IMG/VR virus record: IMGVR_UViG_3300042565_001545
Location: 1-37,093 of that record
Source: a virus
Direction: 5' to 3' (one strand)
DNA length: 37,093 nucleotides
This document shows positions 8,204 to 17,078 of the stretch, in pieces. The notes beneath the pieces were generated by a model. It did not search any database, was not told the DNA's origin, and saw only the letters and a program-made list of their open reading frames with translations. The translations under genes were made by a program, and so were the position numbers. How positions within the stretch are numbered: position 1 is the stretch's first letter; each line of letters opens with the position of its first letter.

Positions 8204-9332
8204 CCCGCAAACGCAGCCCATACCATTGGGCTGCAAGGCCTTTGTTTCGAACGTACCTGCCATCCGCCGCTTTGGCGTCGTTGAAGGCTTGAGCCAACCG
8301 GCTCTGACTAACCATTCTTTCAGAATGATTCCCCACCATCTTCGAGCCATACTCATCCTCACACAGTCGTTGAAGTAAGACGGTCATCGCCCCATCACAC
8401 ACATCGATCTGGCTCGAGGCACAGTAGGCTACTGCGGTCTCTGCGATCGAGGTATCACTGATCTGGCATGTCGTTGAGGTCAGGCGTTTGACCACCCTCA
8501 CCTCATGGCAATCGCGGTTATACAGCAGATCGTTAGCAGGAATATCACCAAACTCTCCAGTGGGGTGGGAGGTATCCGATTTACCGATTCGCAGCACGGC
8601 ACCCTCCCACAGCGGGCTGACAACCGCATCGGTGAACGTGGCGACTCCGCTCGCCACAGTGACAGTACCACGTTGTTCACGAACGAGAGCATTGGGTGAC
8701 TTCCTGGCAACATACAAGTACTGCAAGACCGTATCTTCTACCTGCTCAGTTGGTAGCCAAAGGCTCCATCGATTCGGGTTGGCACTGTCTGCCACAAGTG
8801 CGTAGCACGTCGGCAGTGCCGGGCTCCACACCATGCCTTCCTGAACCTGATGGGCCTCCAGCAAACTGAGACGCATCATCTGCATATTCTGAGTACCCTC
8901 CAACAACTGCACGACATCGCTAACGTCATACGGCAGTGGGTAGGTCATCTGTTGAACCAGATACGCCTGGTCGTCGAGATCAGCCTCAGGGTGCTTCCCT
9001 TCGAACAACTCGATGACTGTCGAACTGGTGCGTTTATAGATCGGATACCAATTGAAGTCCAGCCGGACCTGCATGTTCGTTACATCGGTTGGCCAAGTAG
9101 CCCCCGTGAGCGTGACAAGACGGGTTGATGTGCTGAAGTCAACTGTGCCGGTCGACTGACCTGCGTACGTGATCAACGTGCCGACACGATGGAAGTACGC
9201 CCACTCATGCATGCTGAGTAGACGAGCCCATGCGGACAATACTGCCGTGCGGACCTTGCCCTCCAGGTATCCACCCAGAGAGGCGTTGATCTGCACAGCG
9301 ATGTGACTCATCATGTCGGCAACTGTGATCAT
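8175..9332 (-). CDS. Head-tail adaptor-like protein with an inserted beta domain (385 aa)
   Basis: The N-terminal and C-terminal parts look helical and are split by a long beta-rich insert. The opening MITVADMMSHIAVQIN and the segment AVLSAWARLLSMHEWAYF resemble phage adaptor (connector) proteins that bind under the portal. After that come TRLVTLTGATWP and other Ig-like strands, and a C-terminal helix rich in Gln, Ala and Asp returns near residue 345. It is placed after portal and before the terminator-like gene, which is where adaptors occur. The start overlaps the 71-residue gene by four bases. I infer the function from architecture and location. Confidence 0.6.
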   Translation of the reverse strand: MITVADMMSHIAVQINASLGGYLEGKVRTAVLSAWARLLSMHEWAYFHRVGTLITYAGQSTGTVDFSTSTRLVTLTGATWPTDVTNMQVRLDFNWYPIYKRTSSTVIELFEGKHPEADLDDQAYLVQQMTYPLPYDVSDVVQLLEGTQNMQMMRLSLLEAHQVQEGMVWSPALPTCYALVADSANPNRWSLWLPTEQVEDTVLQYLYVARKSPNALVREQRGTVTVASGVATFTDAVVSPLWEGAVLRIGKSDTSHPTGEFGDIPANDLLYNRDCHEVRVVKRLTSTTCQISDTSIAETAVAYCASSQIDVCDGAMTVLLQRLCEDEYGSKMVGNHSERMVSQSRLAQAFNDAKAADGRYVRNKGLAAQWYGLRLRDVGYVGTGS

Positions 9333-9544
9333 GGTGAACTTTCGATTACCTGGACTTCGGGGGCGACTTCGGGGGTGACTTCGTCGAGGTCTGCGATGGG
9401 CACCACTTCGGTGTAGGGGGCCAAGGACTCATTCACCGCATCAAGTAGTTTCAGCAGTGCCGTTGTGGCGGCACCACCACCTAAGACCGTGCGGAGTTTT
9501 TCTTCAAGGACTGCCCGTTCTGCAGGAGCGATTACCGTATGCAC
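9329..9544 (-). CDS. Small hypothetical protein between portal and adaptor genes (71 aa)
   Basis: The protein has a helical N-terminal half (PAERAVLEEKLRTVL) and an acidic, Val/Pro-rich C-terminus. Its GTG start at 9544 has a GGAGG site six bases upstream, and it overlaps the preceding gene by 13 bases and the following one by 4. No family is recognised. The tight packing and strong ribosome site make it a probable gene. Confidence 0.65.
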   Translation of the reverse strand: MHTVIAPAERAVLEEKLRTVLGGGAATTALLKLLDAVNESLAPYTEVVPIADLDEVTPEVAPEVQVIESSP

Positions 9545-10239
9545 TGTTCACCTCCAAAGACTTCCTGGTTGACTTGCTCAATACTCGTCGGGGCGTTCAT
9601 CGCATCGTCGGCTGTCACGACCTTGGTGTGATTGTCGATGATGAGTTCTCGCAGTTCCCGTTCGTCAAGGTTTGCAAACTCTTCCTCTGCCCGGTACTCG
9701 GACAGGTATCGTGCCATGACCATCTCATTCATGCGGACCACCTGCGGCTGTGGTGCTTCCGACACTGGATGGTTCTCCCAGTCACCCTCAATCTGTTCGT
9801 TCCGCTCCTTCATGATTTTCTTCACGTCGGAGAGGCTCTGCTTGTGGGTGACAATACAACCGGGGTCCCCTGGGAATTTCGCCAGGCCCCGGTACACAAC
9901 CGCGTCCTCAGGGAGGTTCTCGCCGGTGTGTGCTCGGTAGTTCTTTCGGTACAGGGCGAGCATTGCTGGGCATCCTTTGAACTGCTCAGTAACACTCGGG
10001 TGATTGCTCTGGATGACTCGGTCGTTCATGCCGCCGCTGGGCGGTCGACGGGTGGCGAACTGAGCCGCCATGGACACGGACTCACCTTTGGCGATCATCT
10101 TATCAAAGGCTGCGATAGCCGCAGGGCCTGCCTGTACGACCGCGTCGTACTCAAGGTTCTCACGCATGGTTTTGAATCGGTTAGTCAGGCCCAACTCCCC
10201 CTCAACTTTTTCAATCAAGTCCAAACTCGGATTAGCCAT
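9532..10239 (-). CDS. Conserved-looking phage protein downstream of portal (235 aa)
   Basis: Starts MANPSLDLIEKVEGELG and is rich in charged helical residues, with the regular segments GENLPEDAVVYRGLAKFPGD and ERELRELIIDNHTK near the C-terminus. The ATG at 10239 shares one base with the portal TGA (TGATG) and has a GGGGAG site, so it is preferred over the GTG three bases earlier. It sits between portal and adaptor. A separate scaffold exists at 18239, so this is probably not the scaffold. I do not recognise it. Confidence 0.65.
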   Translation of the reverse strand: MANPSLDLIEKVEGELGLTNRFKTMRENLEYDAVVQAGPAAIAAFDKMIAKGESVSMAAQFATRRPPSGGMNDRVIQSNHPSVTEQFKGCPAMLALYRKNYRAHTGENLPEDAVVYRGLAKFPGDPGCIVTHKQSLSDVKKIMKERNEQIEGDWENHPVSEAPQPQVVRMNEMVMARYLSEYRAEEEFANLDERELRELIIDNHTKVVTADDAMNAPTSIEQVNQEVFGGEQCIR

Positions 10240-12407
10240 CACTTGCTCCCCTTCTTGGCGTTAGCCGCCTGAATGTCCTGCTGCTCCTGCAGGTGAATCA
10301 TCTGTTGCAGGTGAGACTCCTCCTGCATACGAACCTTCTGCTGGTTGAACATCTCCGCCCACTTCATCTTCTGCTGGGCCGGAGCGTTCGCTCCCTGCTG
10401 CTTGTACTGTGCATCAACCAATCGGGCGACAGTCTTCGCCTTGATCTCTTCAGTTGTCGCCGCAGTCTTGGCCATCTCAGCCTGCTGTGCTTCGGCTTGC
10501 AACTGCTGCATCTGTGGATCTGGTGCCTGCTGCCAAGGACCGAAGAACAAGTCCTCTGGGTTCTTCATCTGCATCGCTGTCCCGAACCGCTGCAAGAACG
10601 CATTGAACGGCTTCTCATCGCCAGTTAACTGAGCGTATGTCTGTACTGCCGGGATGTAGAACGGAGCGATACGTTCAAGGTCGGCCATGTCCTTGTCGCG
10701 ATTAGGTCGACGCAGGTCGGTGGCCTCGATCCAAACCTCCATCTCGTGGAACAAGGTGTCGATGTCCATGGACCCCAGCAGGTTATCCCACGCCATCGCA
10801 CCCCAATCACCAATCAGGCTGCGAAGTTGTTGCCCTTCGATGTACTGTGCCGCCAGCCACAACTCTTTGGTCGAGGTGTTGACGACAAACTGATGAACGT
10901 CGGTGGCCATCTTCTCAGGCCGCACGTTAGCCGCAGATTGCTTGGCGTTCACATCCGCACTGACTCGGGCTTGCTTCTGACTGACTCCGTAATGGATGTC
11001 GTCCAGTCCGGTCGCCATCTGGAACTGATTGTCCAAATACTGGATCCACTCAAGTAGATTACCTTGGACCTCGGGACGTTGTACAAACGCCACGATGTCG
11101 GAGATGCTCATTTGAGAGGCGGCATTGATCTTGATGACTGCGGGGTTATTCTCTCCCTTGATCGCAGCCTCGACCTCTTCCGCGTACGCACCGTTGACCG
11201 CAATGATGTCCCTCCGTCTGTCCCAACTCATCGTGAGGTGAGACACAAGGAGAATGTTCATCGCGAGCAGGGAGCCGATGCCTGGGCCCAGCACTGCCAT
11301 CGGCCAACACGATCCGACCACTGGGTAGAAGTCGAGTAGTTGGACTGGCCACTTTCGGTCACGCCATAGTTCAAAGACAGACCCGAACCGACTCGTTCGC
11401 CACTTCAAGGCTTCACGGATCTGCTCAGGGCCTCCTTGTGATACAAGGGCAGGCGGCAGATTGAGGGGATGCATGAGGTTGCGAGTAACACACAGGTAGC
11501 AGTAGTCGCCCGTCAACTGGTCAAGGGCCTGCCCCATTGTGGCGTTGGCCCCGGTCACCCGAGCACCGATGCCCCCACAACTCCAAACCTCGTACCACTC
11601 GATCTGGTCTTGGTACATAGTGTTCCCCTTGTTCACCTCAACTTCCATGCGTGAGGCGTACTCAGAGGAGATATGTGTGCCGCGGCCTTGCAGATACCCC
11701 GGCGGGTATCCAAAGCGTCGTTCGACAACCCAGACAGGTTCGACGTGTTTGCGTGCCATCCACTTCACGTCACGCAGTGCAGGGTCTTTTGCGTCCGGGT
11801 CGATCAGTAGATTGTCGACTGGATCGTAGAAGGTGCCGACCATCGGTTGACCCGTCGATCGGTTAGTGTACGTTTCGGTCCAGCCGCACCCTCTGCCAGT
11901 GACAAGAGCGTCCTGAATGATGAGTTCATTGTCGATCTTGGTGCCGCCGGGATGCTCTCTTCCGATGTACTCGAGCACCAAAGAAGCCAATGAATTGCGA
12001 ATTTCCCGCTCGGTAGTTTTTTGCCCCTGTACCTGCTGAATCTGCTCCAACATGTCCCGCTCGGTAATACCGAGTAATTGAGCGATTTGGGTCTGGTCAG
12101 GAACGTCCGTGCTCTTGACTTCCCTTGTGGGGGACTGCCAGTAGAGGGATGGACCGATGATGGCTACAAGCTCAAAGGCCTTGTTGAGGGACACCATGAA
12201 CTGTGGCTGTGCAACTGCTGGGTAAAACTCTTTTCTAAACCCGTCCTCCCACATGGCCTTCGCAGAAGACCCGAGGAATTGACGGCAGAGTTTTGCCATG
12301 ACAGAGAACCGCTCCTTCTCCTTCTGTGCAGAAGTGAAGCGGGCGTACCATTGACTGACAATGGGTCCGAGCAGGTATTGCTGGATGTTCTCTGCCGTTG
12401 GCTGCAT
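10239..12407 (-). CDS. Portal protein (722 aa)
   Basis: The portal forms the dodecameric ring through which DNA enters and leaves the capsid. This product has the size of the larger podovirus-type portals. It contains a helical N-terminus, the segment TFYDPVDNLLIDPDAKDPAL with DVKWMARKHVEPVWV in the wing/crown region, and a long C-terminal Gln/Ala-rich helix (QMQQLQAEAQQAEMAKTAAT), as in P22- and T7-like portals. It lies directly downstream of the large terminase. The ATG at 12407 is chosen over the GTG just before it. The C-terminal Gln-rich coiled region may be the barrel that extends into the capsid. Confidence 0.85.
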   Translation of the reverse strand: MQPTAENIQQYLLGPIVSQWYARFTSAQKEKERFSVMAKLCRQFLGSSAKAMWEDGFRKEFYPAVAQPQFMVSLNKAFELVAIIGPSLYWQSPTREVKSTDVPDQTQIAQLLGITERDMLEQIQQVQGQKTTEREIRNSLASLVLEYIGREHPGGTKIDNELIIQDALVTGRGCGWTETYTNRSTGQPMVGTFYDPVDNLLIDPDAKDPALRDVKWMARKHVEPVWVVERRFGYPPGYLQGRGTHISSEYASRMEVEVNKGNTMYQDQIEWYEVWSCGGIGARVTGANATMGQALDQLTGDYCYLCVTRNLMHPLNLPPALVSQGGPEQIREALKWRTSRFGSVFELWRDRKWPVQLLDFYPVVGSCWPMAVLGPGIGSLLAMNILLVSHLTMSWDRRRDIIAVNGAYAEEVEAAIKGENNPAVIKINAASQMSISDIVAFVQRPEVQGNLLEWIQYLDNQFQMATGLDDIHYGVSQKQARVSADVNAKQSAANVRPEKMATDVHQFVVNTSTKELWLAAQYIEGQQLRSLIGDWGAMAWDNLLGSMDIDTLFHEMEVWIEATDLRRPNRDKDMADLERIAPFYIPAVQTYAQLTGDEKPFNAFLQRFGTAMQMKNPEDLFFGPWQQAPDPQMQQLQAEAQQAEMAKTAATTEEIKAKTVARLVDAQYKQQGANAPAQQKMKWAEMFNQQKVRMQEESHLQQMIHLQEQQDIQAANAKKGSK

Positions 12408-12414
12408 CACGGAC

Positions 12415-12717
12415 CTACTTCAGGTTAAGGACTGAGAACGCACCTCGTGGGATCCACGAGCCGCGTTTGCGGTAGTTGGCGTTCTTCAACCGTTCATCCC
12501 CGACAAGGCACACGCCCTGCACCGGGACAAGCCGACTTCCGACAACAGCGTTGTACGTGAGATCGACCATGTTATCTTCGCCAAACGCAGTGACTGTCGC
12601 TACGTGAGGCAGGGTGTCAAGCTGGTTCTCGTTGAACAACCACACCACATCACCAAGAGCGATGACGATGGGCTGATCTTCGATGATGAATTGTCTGATA
12701 AGGTCTGACTGCTTCAC
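12415..12717 (-). CDS. Small protein between terminase and portal (100 aa)
   Basis: A 100-residue product with a likely beta-rich centre (IVIALGDVVWLF; MVDLTYNAVVGSRLVPVQGV) and a basic C-terminus. The GTG start at 12717 has a GGAG site eight bases upstream. The gene is placed between terL and portal with only short gaps, so it is almost certainly co-transcribed. The pattern resembles a small SH3-like fold, but no family can be named from sequence alone. Confidence 0.65.
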   Translation of the reverse strand: MKQSDLIRQFIIEDQPIVIALGDVVWLFNENQLDTLPHVATVTAFGEDNMVDLTYNAVVGSRLVPVQGVCLVGDERLKNANYRKRGSWIPRGAFSVLNLK

Positions 12718-12738
12718 TGGGGGAACTCCGGCCTGGGG

Positions 12739-14508
12739 TTAGGGAACGCCTAAGACTATCGGTCCGTTGGCGTCTTGTTTCTTGTTCAGCTTGAATATGC
12801 CGTTCAAGAACTTCTGGTCTTCGTCAAACATGCTTTGGCCAGGGTCGATTATCGCTGGTCCCCGAGGAGGTGCAAGGAATTTCGGTTCGAACCCGGCGTA
12901 GTATTCTGCCGTGTCAAGAACGTCATGGACCTGCCCTGGTGCCAACTTATCGAGTACTGCCTCCTTCGCAACCTGTTTGACGACTGTCTCAAGTTGTTTA
13001 ACCAACGTCGGACACATGTGGGGTACGACCCTGAGCCGGGGCCTACCGCAGTTTCTGGACCGCATGAGTGCCCGCAGTTTCATGGAACGTGTTACCCATA
13101 CTGTCTCGCCTCTGAGAAACATATCACCTGTTAATTGACATTTCAACCCCGCCTTGCGGAACTCCCGAGAGTATTGCTCAAACACGTCCCAAGAAAACCC
13201 CATCGGCGTCTGATCCCCAGCTTTTCTGTCACCAATGAACCGGGAATACCGTCTGCCGGGATCCGCAGCCTTGGCTCGTTTACCCATCGCCGCGGCGTCG
13301 ATATTGGGGACTGCCATCTCCCTGAAGATGATGTGGTAGGGCTCCCCTTCATCCCAATACTCTTCTGTCGGGATCGCTACCCAGAGCAGAGCCGGACGGG
13401 TTGTACCGGGGTCAAGGATCAGGTCGACGCACCAGTCGTGCGGCACGTTCCAGTTCAGCTTACGCATCGCCTCTGTGACTTTGTCGTTCAGAGGATTGTT
13501 CGGCCCGTAGTCAACACAGTGGTACTTCACGTTGAACTCGGGGTACGCCTGGATCGTGTCCATGACGAAGTCCCCGTGATCGCGGGCACGGAGTTGCTCC
13601 TCCGTCCAACCTTCAGCACGCTTCCTCTTTTCTTCATCATCGACGAAGGGTGAGTCGGATCCGCGGAACTTGAAGTTGACCACGTCGGCCTTGGTCCTGA
13701 CCCCACGTTCGACCTCGTCACGTTGAGCAACACAGCGTCGATACAGTGCGATCAACGCGGGGGTCTTCATGTTCGGCCAAGAGGTCCAGTAGATTCTCCC
13801 CTTGCGGTCAGACAGACGGCTCTGCCATTCAGGGTAGTGCTCGGAGTTCTCGATCTCTTCGTCGATCCATATGCGGTTGACGGGGTCGCCGCGTTTCACT
13901 GCACCGCTCGATGCGTAGGCATACACCCACGAGCCGTCCCTCATTGTGAGACTTGCGAACTCGTGCTTGGCCTTGTTGTCCCAAGACTCGGTAGCAATCT
14001 CTGAAGGAGGGATCAGCGGTGGTGCAGGCTTACGTTCATCAACAGGTATGTCTTCGTCGCCAGGGATGCGACCCGGTTGCCAAGCTCGCCACAGTCCGGT
14101 CTTCTTATCCCGTACCATGTCGAACGCACCGGGGCGGCACAACAGTCGGTAGATCGTCTGGCCGATGTGGTTAAGTTGAAGACCGATGAGCCACACCGTA
14201 ACAGGTCTGCCCTGCCATCCTTGCTCGCGGACGTAGTGCTTCGTTCCATCTGCGAACGTGATCGGCTTGTTGAGGAGGTAGGCTGCGATCATCACGGCAA
14301 CGATGGTGGACTTGCCGGAGCGAGTACCCCCTTGGACGAGGATCTCGGATGCGTCACACTTGACAACCGCTTCCTGGTACTCGGTCGGACGGAACATGTC
14401 TAGTGCGTTGAGCTTCTGCTTGGCAACCTTGGCTGCTGCAGCAAGGCCCTGTTGGAGTTCACGCCGGTGCGTCAGTGATGCTCGGATACGGTCGGCTATA
14501 TCAGACAT
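12739..14508 (-). CDS. terL: Terminase large subunit
   Basis: This is the packaging motor ATPase and nuclease. The Walker A motif GGTRSGKS is near residues 60-67, Walker B IWIDEE near 213-218, and the C-terminal RNase H-like nuclease shows DLILDPGTTRPALLW near 362 and HDVLDTAEYY close to the C-terminus. Length (589 aa) is normal. The ATG at 14508, with GAGGTG upstream, is preferred over the TTG at 14511. It overlaps the zinc-motif gene upstream by 8 bases, and portal follows. The motor and nuclease assignments are secure. I cannot tell the packaging mode (cos, pac or direct repeats) from the sequence. Confidence 0.95.
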   Translation of the reverse strand: MSDIADRIRASLTHRRELQQGLAAAAKVAKQKLNALDMFRPTEYQEAVVKCDASEILVQGGTRSGKSTIVAVMIAAYLLNKPITFADGTKHYVREQGWQGRPVTVWLIGLQLNHIGQTIYRLLCRPGAFDMVRDKKTGLWRAWQPGRIPGDEDIPVDERKPAPPLIPPSEIATESWDNKAKHEFASLTMRDGSWVYAYASSGAVKRGDPVNRIWIDEEIENSEHYPEWQSRLSDRKGRIYWTSWPNMKTPALIALYRRCVAQRDEVERGVRTKADVVNFKFRGSDSPFVDDEEKRKRAEGWTEEQLRARDHGDFVMDTIQAYPEFNVKYHCVDYGPNNPLNDKVTEAMRKLNWNVPHDWCVDLILDPGTTRPALLWVAIPTEEYWDEGEPYHIIFREMAVPNIDAAAMGKRAKAADPGRRYSRFIGDRKAGDQTPMGFSWDVFEQYSREFRKAGLKCQLTGDMFLRGETVWVTRSMKLRALMRSRNCGRPRLRVVPHMCPTLVKQLETVVKQVAKEAVLDKLAPGQVHDVLDTAEYYAGFEPKFLAPPRGPAIIDPGQSMFDEDQKFLNGIFKLNKKQDANGPIVLGVP

Positions 14509-15127
14509 CAATCACCTCGACTCTCGGTCCCGCTTCGATAATGTTGAGGGCTTCTCCTGCAGCCTCTACGACAGCGTTGGGATCGAACTTGGTGATCTCA
14601 GCAAGCAACTGCTTGCGGAACTCCGCATCGCCTTCTATACGCAGCATGGCGGCTTGGCTGGCAATCGCCATCAGGTCAACCTCAGAGATGCCGTCAAGCG
14701 GATCTCCGACTTCTCCTACCAGTTTGTCTCGTTCAGAGGTTAGCCGGATGATCGCTTCGTATAAGCCTTTGACGGTCTTGAAGTCGGTGTCATGAAACTC
14801 CTTCAACTCGGGCGGCAGGTGATCCCCCCGGAGTTTCTTGAGGTCCTGTGCCATCATCTTGCCAAGCTCAACGGCCCCACCTAACTCATCCATCGCCGCT
14901 TCGGCAATGTCAAGCGTGAGTGGCCGACCAGCCTTCTTGACTTCGGCCAGTGCCTCTTTGAATCCTCGCTGCGGGACTTTGCTGGCCATAACAGCCATCG
15001 TCCCCGCTACCTTTGCATCATCGTCGCATGACATACACAGACCTCTGGGTAGTATGTGTTCTGGGAGAACCGGCAGGTTACATGCTGGGCACACAACCTT
15101 GCCGGGGAAGTTGACTAGACCTGTCAC
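14501..15127 (-). CDS. Possible terminase small subunit with N-terminal zinc ribbon (208 aa)
   Basis: The N-terminus has two CxxC pairs (CPAC near residue 13 and CMSC near 31), a likely zinc ribbon. The rest is helical and acidic. The gene is directly upstream of the large terminase and overlaps it by 8 bases, the usual place of a small terminase, which binds the packaging site. No helix-turn-helix is obvious, so DNA binding could use the zinc motif instead. The GTG start at 15127 overlaps the stop of the ejection-like gene. The small-terminase call rests on location. Confidence 0.5.
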   Translation of the reverse strand: MTGLVNFPGKVVCPACNLPVLPEHILPRGLCMSCDDDAKVAGTMAVMASKVPQRGFKEALAEVKKAGRPLTLDIAEAAMDELGGAVELGKMMAQDLKKLRGDHLPPELKEFHDTDFKTVKGLYEAIIRLTSERDKLVGEVGDPLDGISEVDLMAIASQAAMLRIEGDAEFRKQLLAEITKFDPNAVVEAAGEALNIIEAGPRVEVIDV

Positions 15128-16254
15128 TGGATGCCGCCGTGCCGGTTGAAGGTTTGCAAGGCGTTGTAGACTGCCCCTGAGGCTGCGGCGGGGAACATGC
15201 TCGGCTCCGACTGGAGTCGCATTGGGTTGTTGGGAATGAGGTTATCTGGTCGTACGAAAGGCCCTGCGTATCCCGCCTCTCTGGTTGGCGGACCGCCTTG
15301 GTCCATGTTACTCCACACGTCTGCAGGAGCCACTTGTTGTCTGTGAGGCACAGAGTACATGTCCGAAGCTTCGTTCCACATGTTGTTCATCCTCCGGGCG
15401 GGCAAATACCGGTTGTACCCCCTTTCATTAGTCCTGGTTATCATCTCAAAACCTTCAGCGGTGCTTGGCTCCATCTGCCGAAGAACCTCAACCCGTCCGA
15501 GAGTTTCATCCATGTTGTTTGCGGCTGCTCGGTACGCGGCGTGCCCTGGATTTAGTCCAGAGTACGCCCCGAACATGGGCATGGTCACATTGTCCCCGAT
15601 AAAGGATTCGGGGTTCATCGACCGGTACGTGTTGCTTGCCGAAGGGTAGTGGGTGGACTTTACCAAGTATGTGTTCGGATAAGGAACATCATCTGGTGAG
15701 GCCAAGCCACTGTCCAAGGATCCAGAAGCGTTCTTATCCACCCAAGTGTTTGTTTGGTAACTCGGGTCATACTTCGCAAGGTCATCGTACTCCAATGTTT
15801 TCAAAGACGGACCTGAGTACCCCAGCAGTCCCTGCGGTCTTGCCGCCTCTGGGATCTCTTCTGCCAGCATCCTCGGGTTCACCATGGAATACTTGCCGCC
15901 CCGCTCCGCAATCATCGCTGCGTTGGCCTGTCGTGCCGCCTTCCGGCCTTTCAAAGCTTTGCCCACTGCCCCCAGCGGTACGAGGTTCAACGGGTCAAGC
16001 AGCATCTCTGCCCCGAACCCGGCGATGTCTTTGAACCCTTCCATCGGGTTGTCCCCCCAACCCGACATGCCGGTCTCTTCGTTGACCCCGAGGAACGGCT
16101 CCAACACATCTCGACCTGTTGCTCTGTTGCCATCCGAGAATGGGGTCGCCCATTGGTCGAACGGGTCACGCCCCGATAGTATATCCCTCAAAGAACTTCC
16201 GGGAAGATCCAGTAGGTTGCCCGCACCCGCCAGTATGTCCATGAGAGACGCCAT
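15124..16254 (-). CDS. Internal or ejection-like virion protein (376 aa)
   Basis: The protein starts MASLMDILAGAGNLLDLPG and has the segment DPFDQWATPFSDGNRATGRD followed by a hydrophobic, Gly/Leu-rich stretch (AEMLLDPLNLVPLGAVGKAL). In my recollection, such DLPGS...NPFDQ segments open very large internal proteins of marine and planctomycete-associated phages; here the protein is short. The C-terminal half is Asn/Tyr/Pro-rich and looks disordered. The ATG at 16254 has GGAG six bases upstream, and an in-frame TTG start at 16266 is less likely. An intrinsic terminator lies between this gene and the capsid genes. Confidence 0.55.
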   Translation of the reverse strand: MASLMDILAGAGNLLDLPGSSLRDILSGRDPFDQWATPFSDGNRATGRDVLEPFLGVNEETGMSGWGDNPMEGFKDIAGFGAEMLLDPLNLVPLGAVGKALKGRKAARQANAAMIAERGGKYSMVNPRMLAEEIPEAARPQGLLGYSGPSLKTLEYDDLAKYDPSYQTNTWVDKNASGSLDSGLASPDDVPYPNTYLVKSTHYPSASNTYRSMNPESFIGDNVTMPMFGAYSGLNPGHAAYRAAANNMDETLGRVEVLRQMEPSTAEGFEMITRTNERGYNRYLPARRMNNMWNEASDMYSVPHRQQVAPADVWSNMDQGGPPTREAGYAGPFVRPDNLIPNNPMRLQSEPSMFPAAASGAVYNALQTFNRHGGIQ

Positions 16255-16261
16255 GTTGTGC

Positions 16262-16300
16262 TCCAAAGAAAAAGGGCAGGCAGTTTAACCTGCCTGCCCT
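16262..16300 (-). terminator. Rho-independent terminator between capsid and packaging genes
   Basis: The arms 16273-16283 and 16290-16300 form an 11-bp GC-rich stem with a six-base loop. Read on the minus strand, the stem is followed directly by TTTTTCTTT. This ends or thins transcription after the capsid genes and just before the ejection-like gene, whose ribosome site begins within a few bases. Partial read-through would lower expression of packaging and tail genes relative to capsid protein. Confidence 0.85.
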
Positions 16301-16321
16301 GAGTTGGTCATGATTGCCAAA

Positions 16322-16438
16322 TCATCGCTGAGTGTTTGGCACTGCTACGACTTGGATGGGGTTGCCTGCGTGGACAACCTGTGCTGTGGACTGAGAATGA
16401 ATACCAGCAGGAGGCTGGCAAGGAAGTTGATCGGCCAT
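16322..16438 (-). CDS. Possible 38-residue virion-region peptide
   Basis: A short ORF begins at 16438 with AGGTGG about ten bases upstream, and encodes 38 residues (MADQLPCQPPAGIHSQ..., then AQVVHAGNPIQVVAV). The alternating hydrophobic stretch looks like real protein, and another in-frame reading of the same bases in a different frame looks like a shadow. It lies between the decoration-like gene and the terminator. It is short, so this call is tentative. Confidence 0.4.
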   Translation of the reverse strand: MADQLPCQPPAGIHSQSTAQVVHAGNPIQVVAVPNTQR

Positions 16439-16474
16439 AGATGGGATCACCACCTTTCTTACCCATTACTGGGA

Positions 16475-16999
16475 TCAGGGTTTGACGGCTGAGAACGGAT
16501 TCGTGAAGTAACATCGGGCGAAGTTGCCAGAGGTTGCGGCTTCGTTGGCCTTACCACAGTGTCCGATCGGGTTCGTTCCGGCAGTGCCTGTTCCGAAGAG
16601 ACCGTTTGCCAGAGTCTGAACCACTGCGTTTGCAGTGATGTCGCCAGCACCGATCTTCAATTCGCAAGGGCCTTGAATGATCAGCCAGAAGTAAGCCCCA
16701 TCTGGAATCGTACCGGACACCCATGGGTCCGCGATACCGTCACAGATAGCGTTTGCACCGGAGAGTGCTCCGACCCGCTTGCCGAGGTAGCCGGACTTGT
16801 AAGTGTAACCCAGGCTCGGAGTCACAACTCCACCAACGTCTGCCTTCACCATGATGGCGTAGACAGGGGTGCCGGAGTTGATGACCGGAGCGTTTGGATC
16901 AACCATGTCCTGATCTTGGAACATCGCGATCTGGCCAAGCATGCTGTCGTCAGAGACGACGTTGTATGACCCGAGGCGGGCCTGGTTCGTGATCGTCAT
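16475..16999 (-). CDS. Probable capsid decoration protein or minor head protein (174 aa)
   Basis: This is a Gly/Ala-rich, beta-type protein (TPVYAIMVKADVGG; GAYFWLIIQGPCELKIGAGD) directly downstream of the major capsid gene. Small beta-rich proteins in this place often coat or stabilise the capsid. The ATG at 16999 follows GAGGT. It is separated from the capsid gene by a strong hairpin (17037-17060) rather than by a long gap. The family is not recognised, and the role is inferred from location and fold type. Confidence 0.6.
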   Translation of the reverse strand: MTITNQARLGSYNVVSDDSMLGQIAMFQDQDMVDPNAPVINSGTPVYAIMVKADVGGVVTPSLGYTYKSGYLGKRVGALSGANAICDGIADPWVSGTIPDGAYFWLIIQGPCELKIGAGDITANAVVQTLANGLFGTGTAGTNPIGHCGKANEAATSGNFARCYFTNPFSAVKP

Positions 17000-17036
17000 A
17001 AGTATTACCTCATTGGAGAAAAAGATTCAGGAGAGG

Positions 17037-17060
17037 AGCCCGGCACCGAAGTGCCGGGCT
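17037..17060 (-). terminator. Stem-loop with UUCG tetraloop after the major capsid gene
   Basis: Arms 17037-17046 and 17051-17060 pair perfectly over ten bases. On the minus-strand transcript the loop reads TTCG, the very stable tetraloop. The bases after the stem are CCTCTCC and then TTTTT about a dozen bases further on, so termination would be weak. It could instead protect the capsid mRNA from exonucleases. I label it terminator-type with reservation. Confidence 0.55.
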
Positions 17061-17078
17061 AGAGCGGCCTCGGGTTTA

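Noticed and set aside
7961-8362. Longer form of the 80-residue gene starting at 8362
   Set aside because: It would overlap the adaptor gene by nearly 190 bases; internal starts at 8203 or 8194 give a normal overlap.
16308-16514. A 68-residue minus-strand frame in the gap after the decoration gene
   Set aside because: The 38-residue ORF in the other frame has a better ribosome site and more protein-like residues; this frame looks like a shadow.
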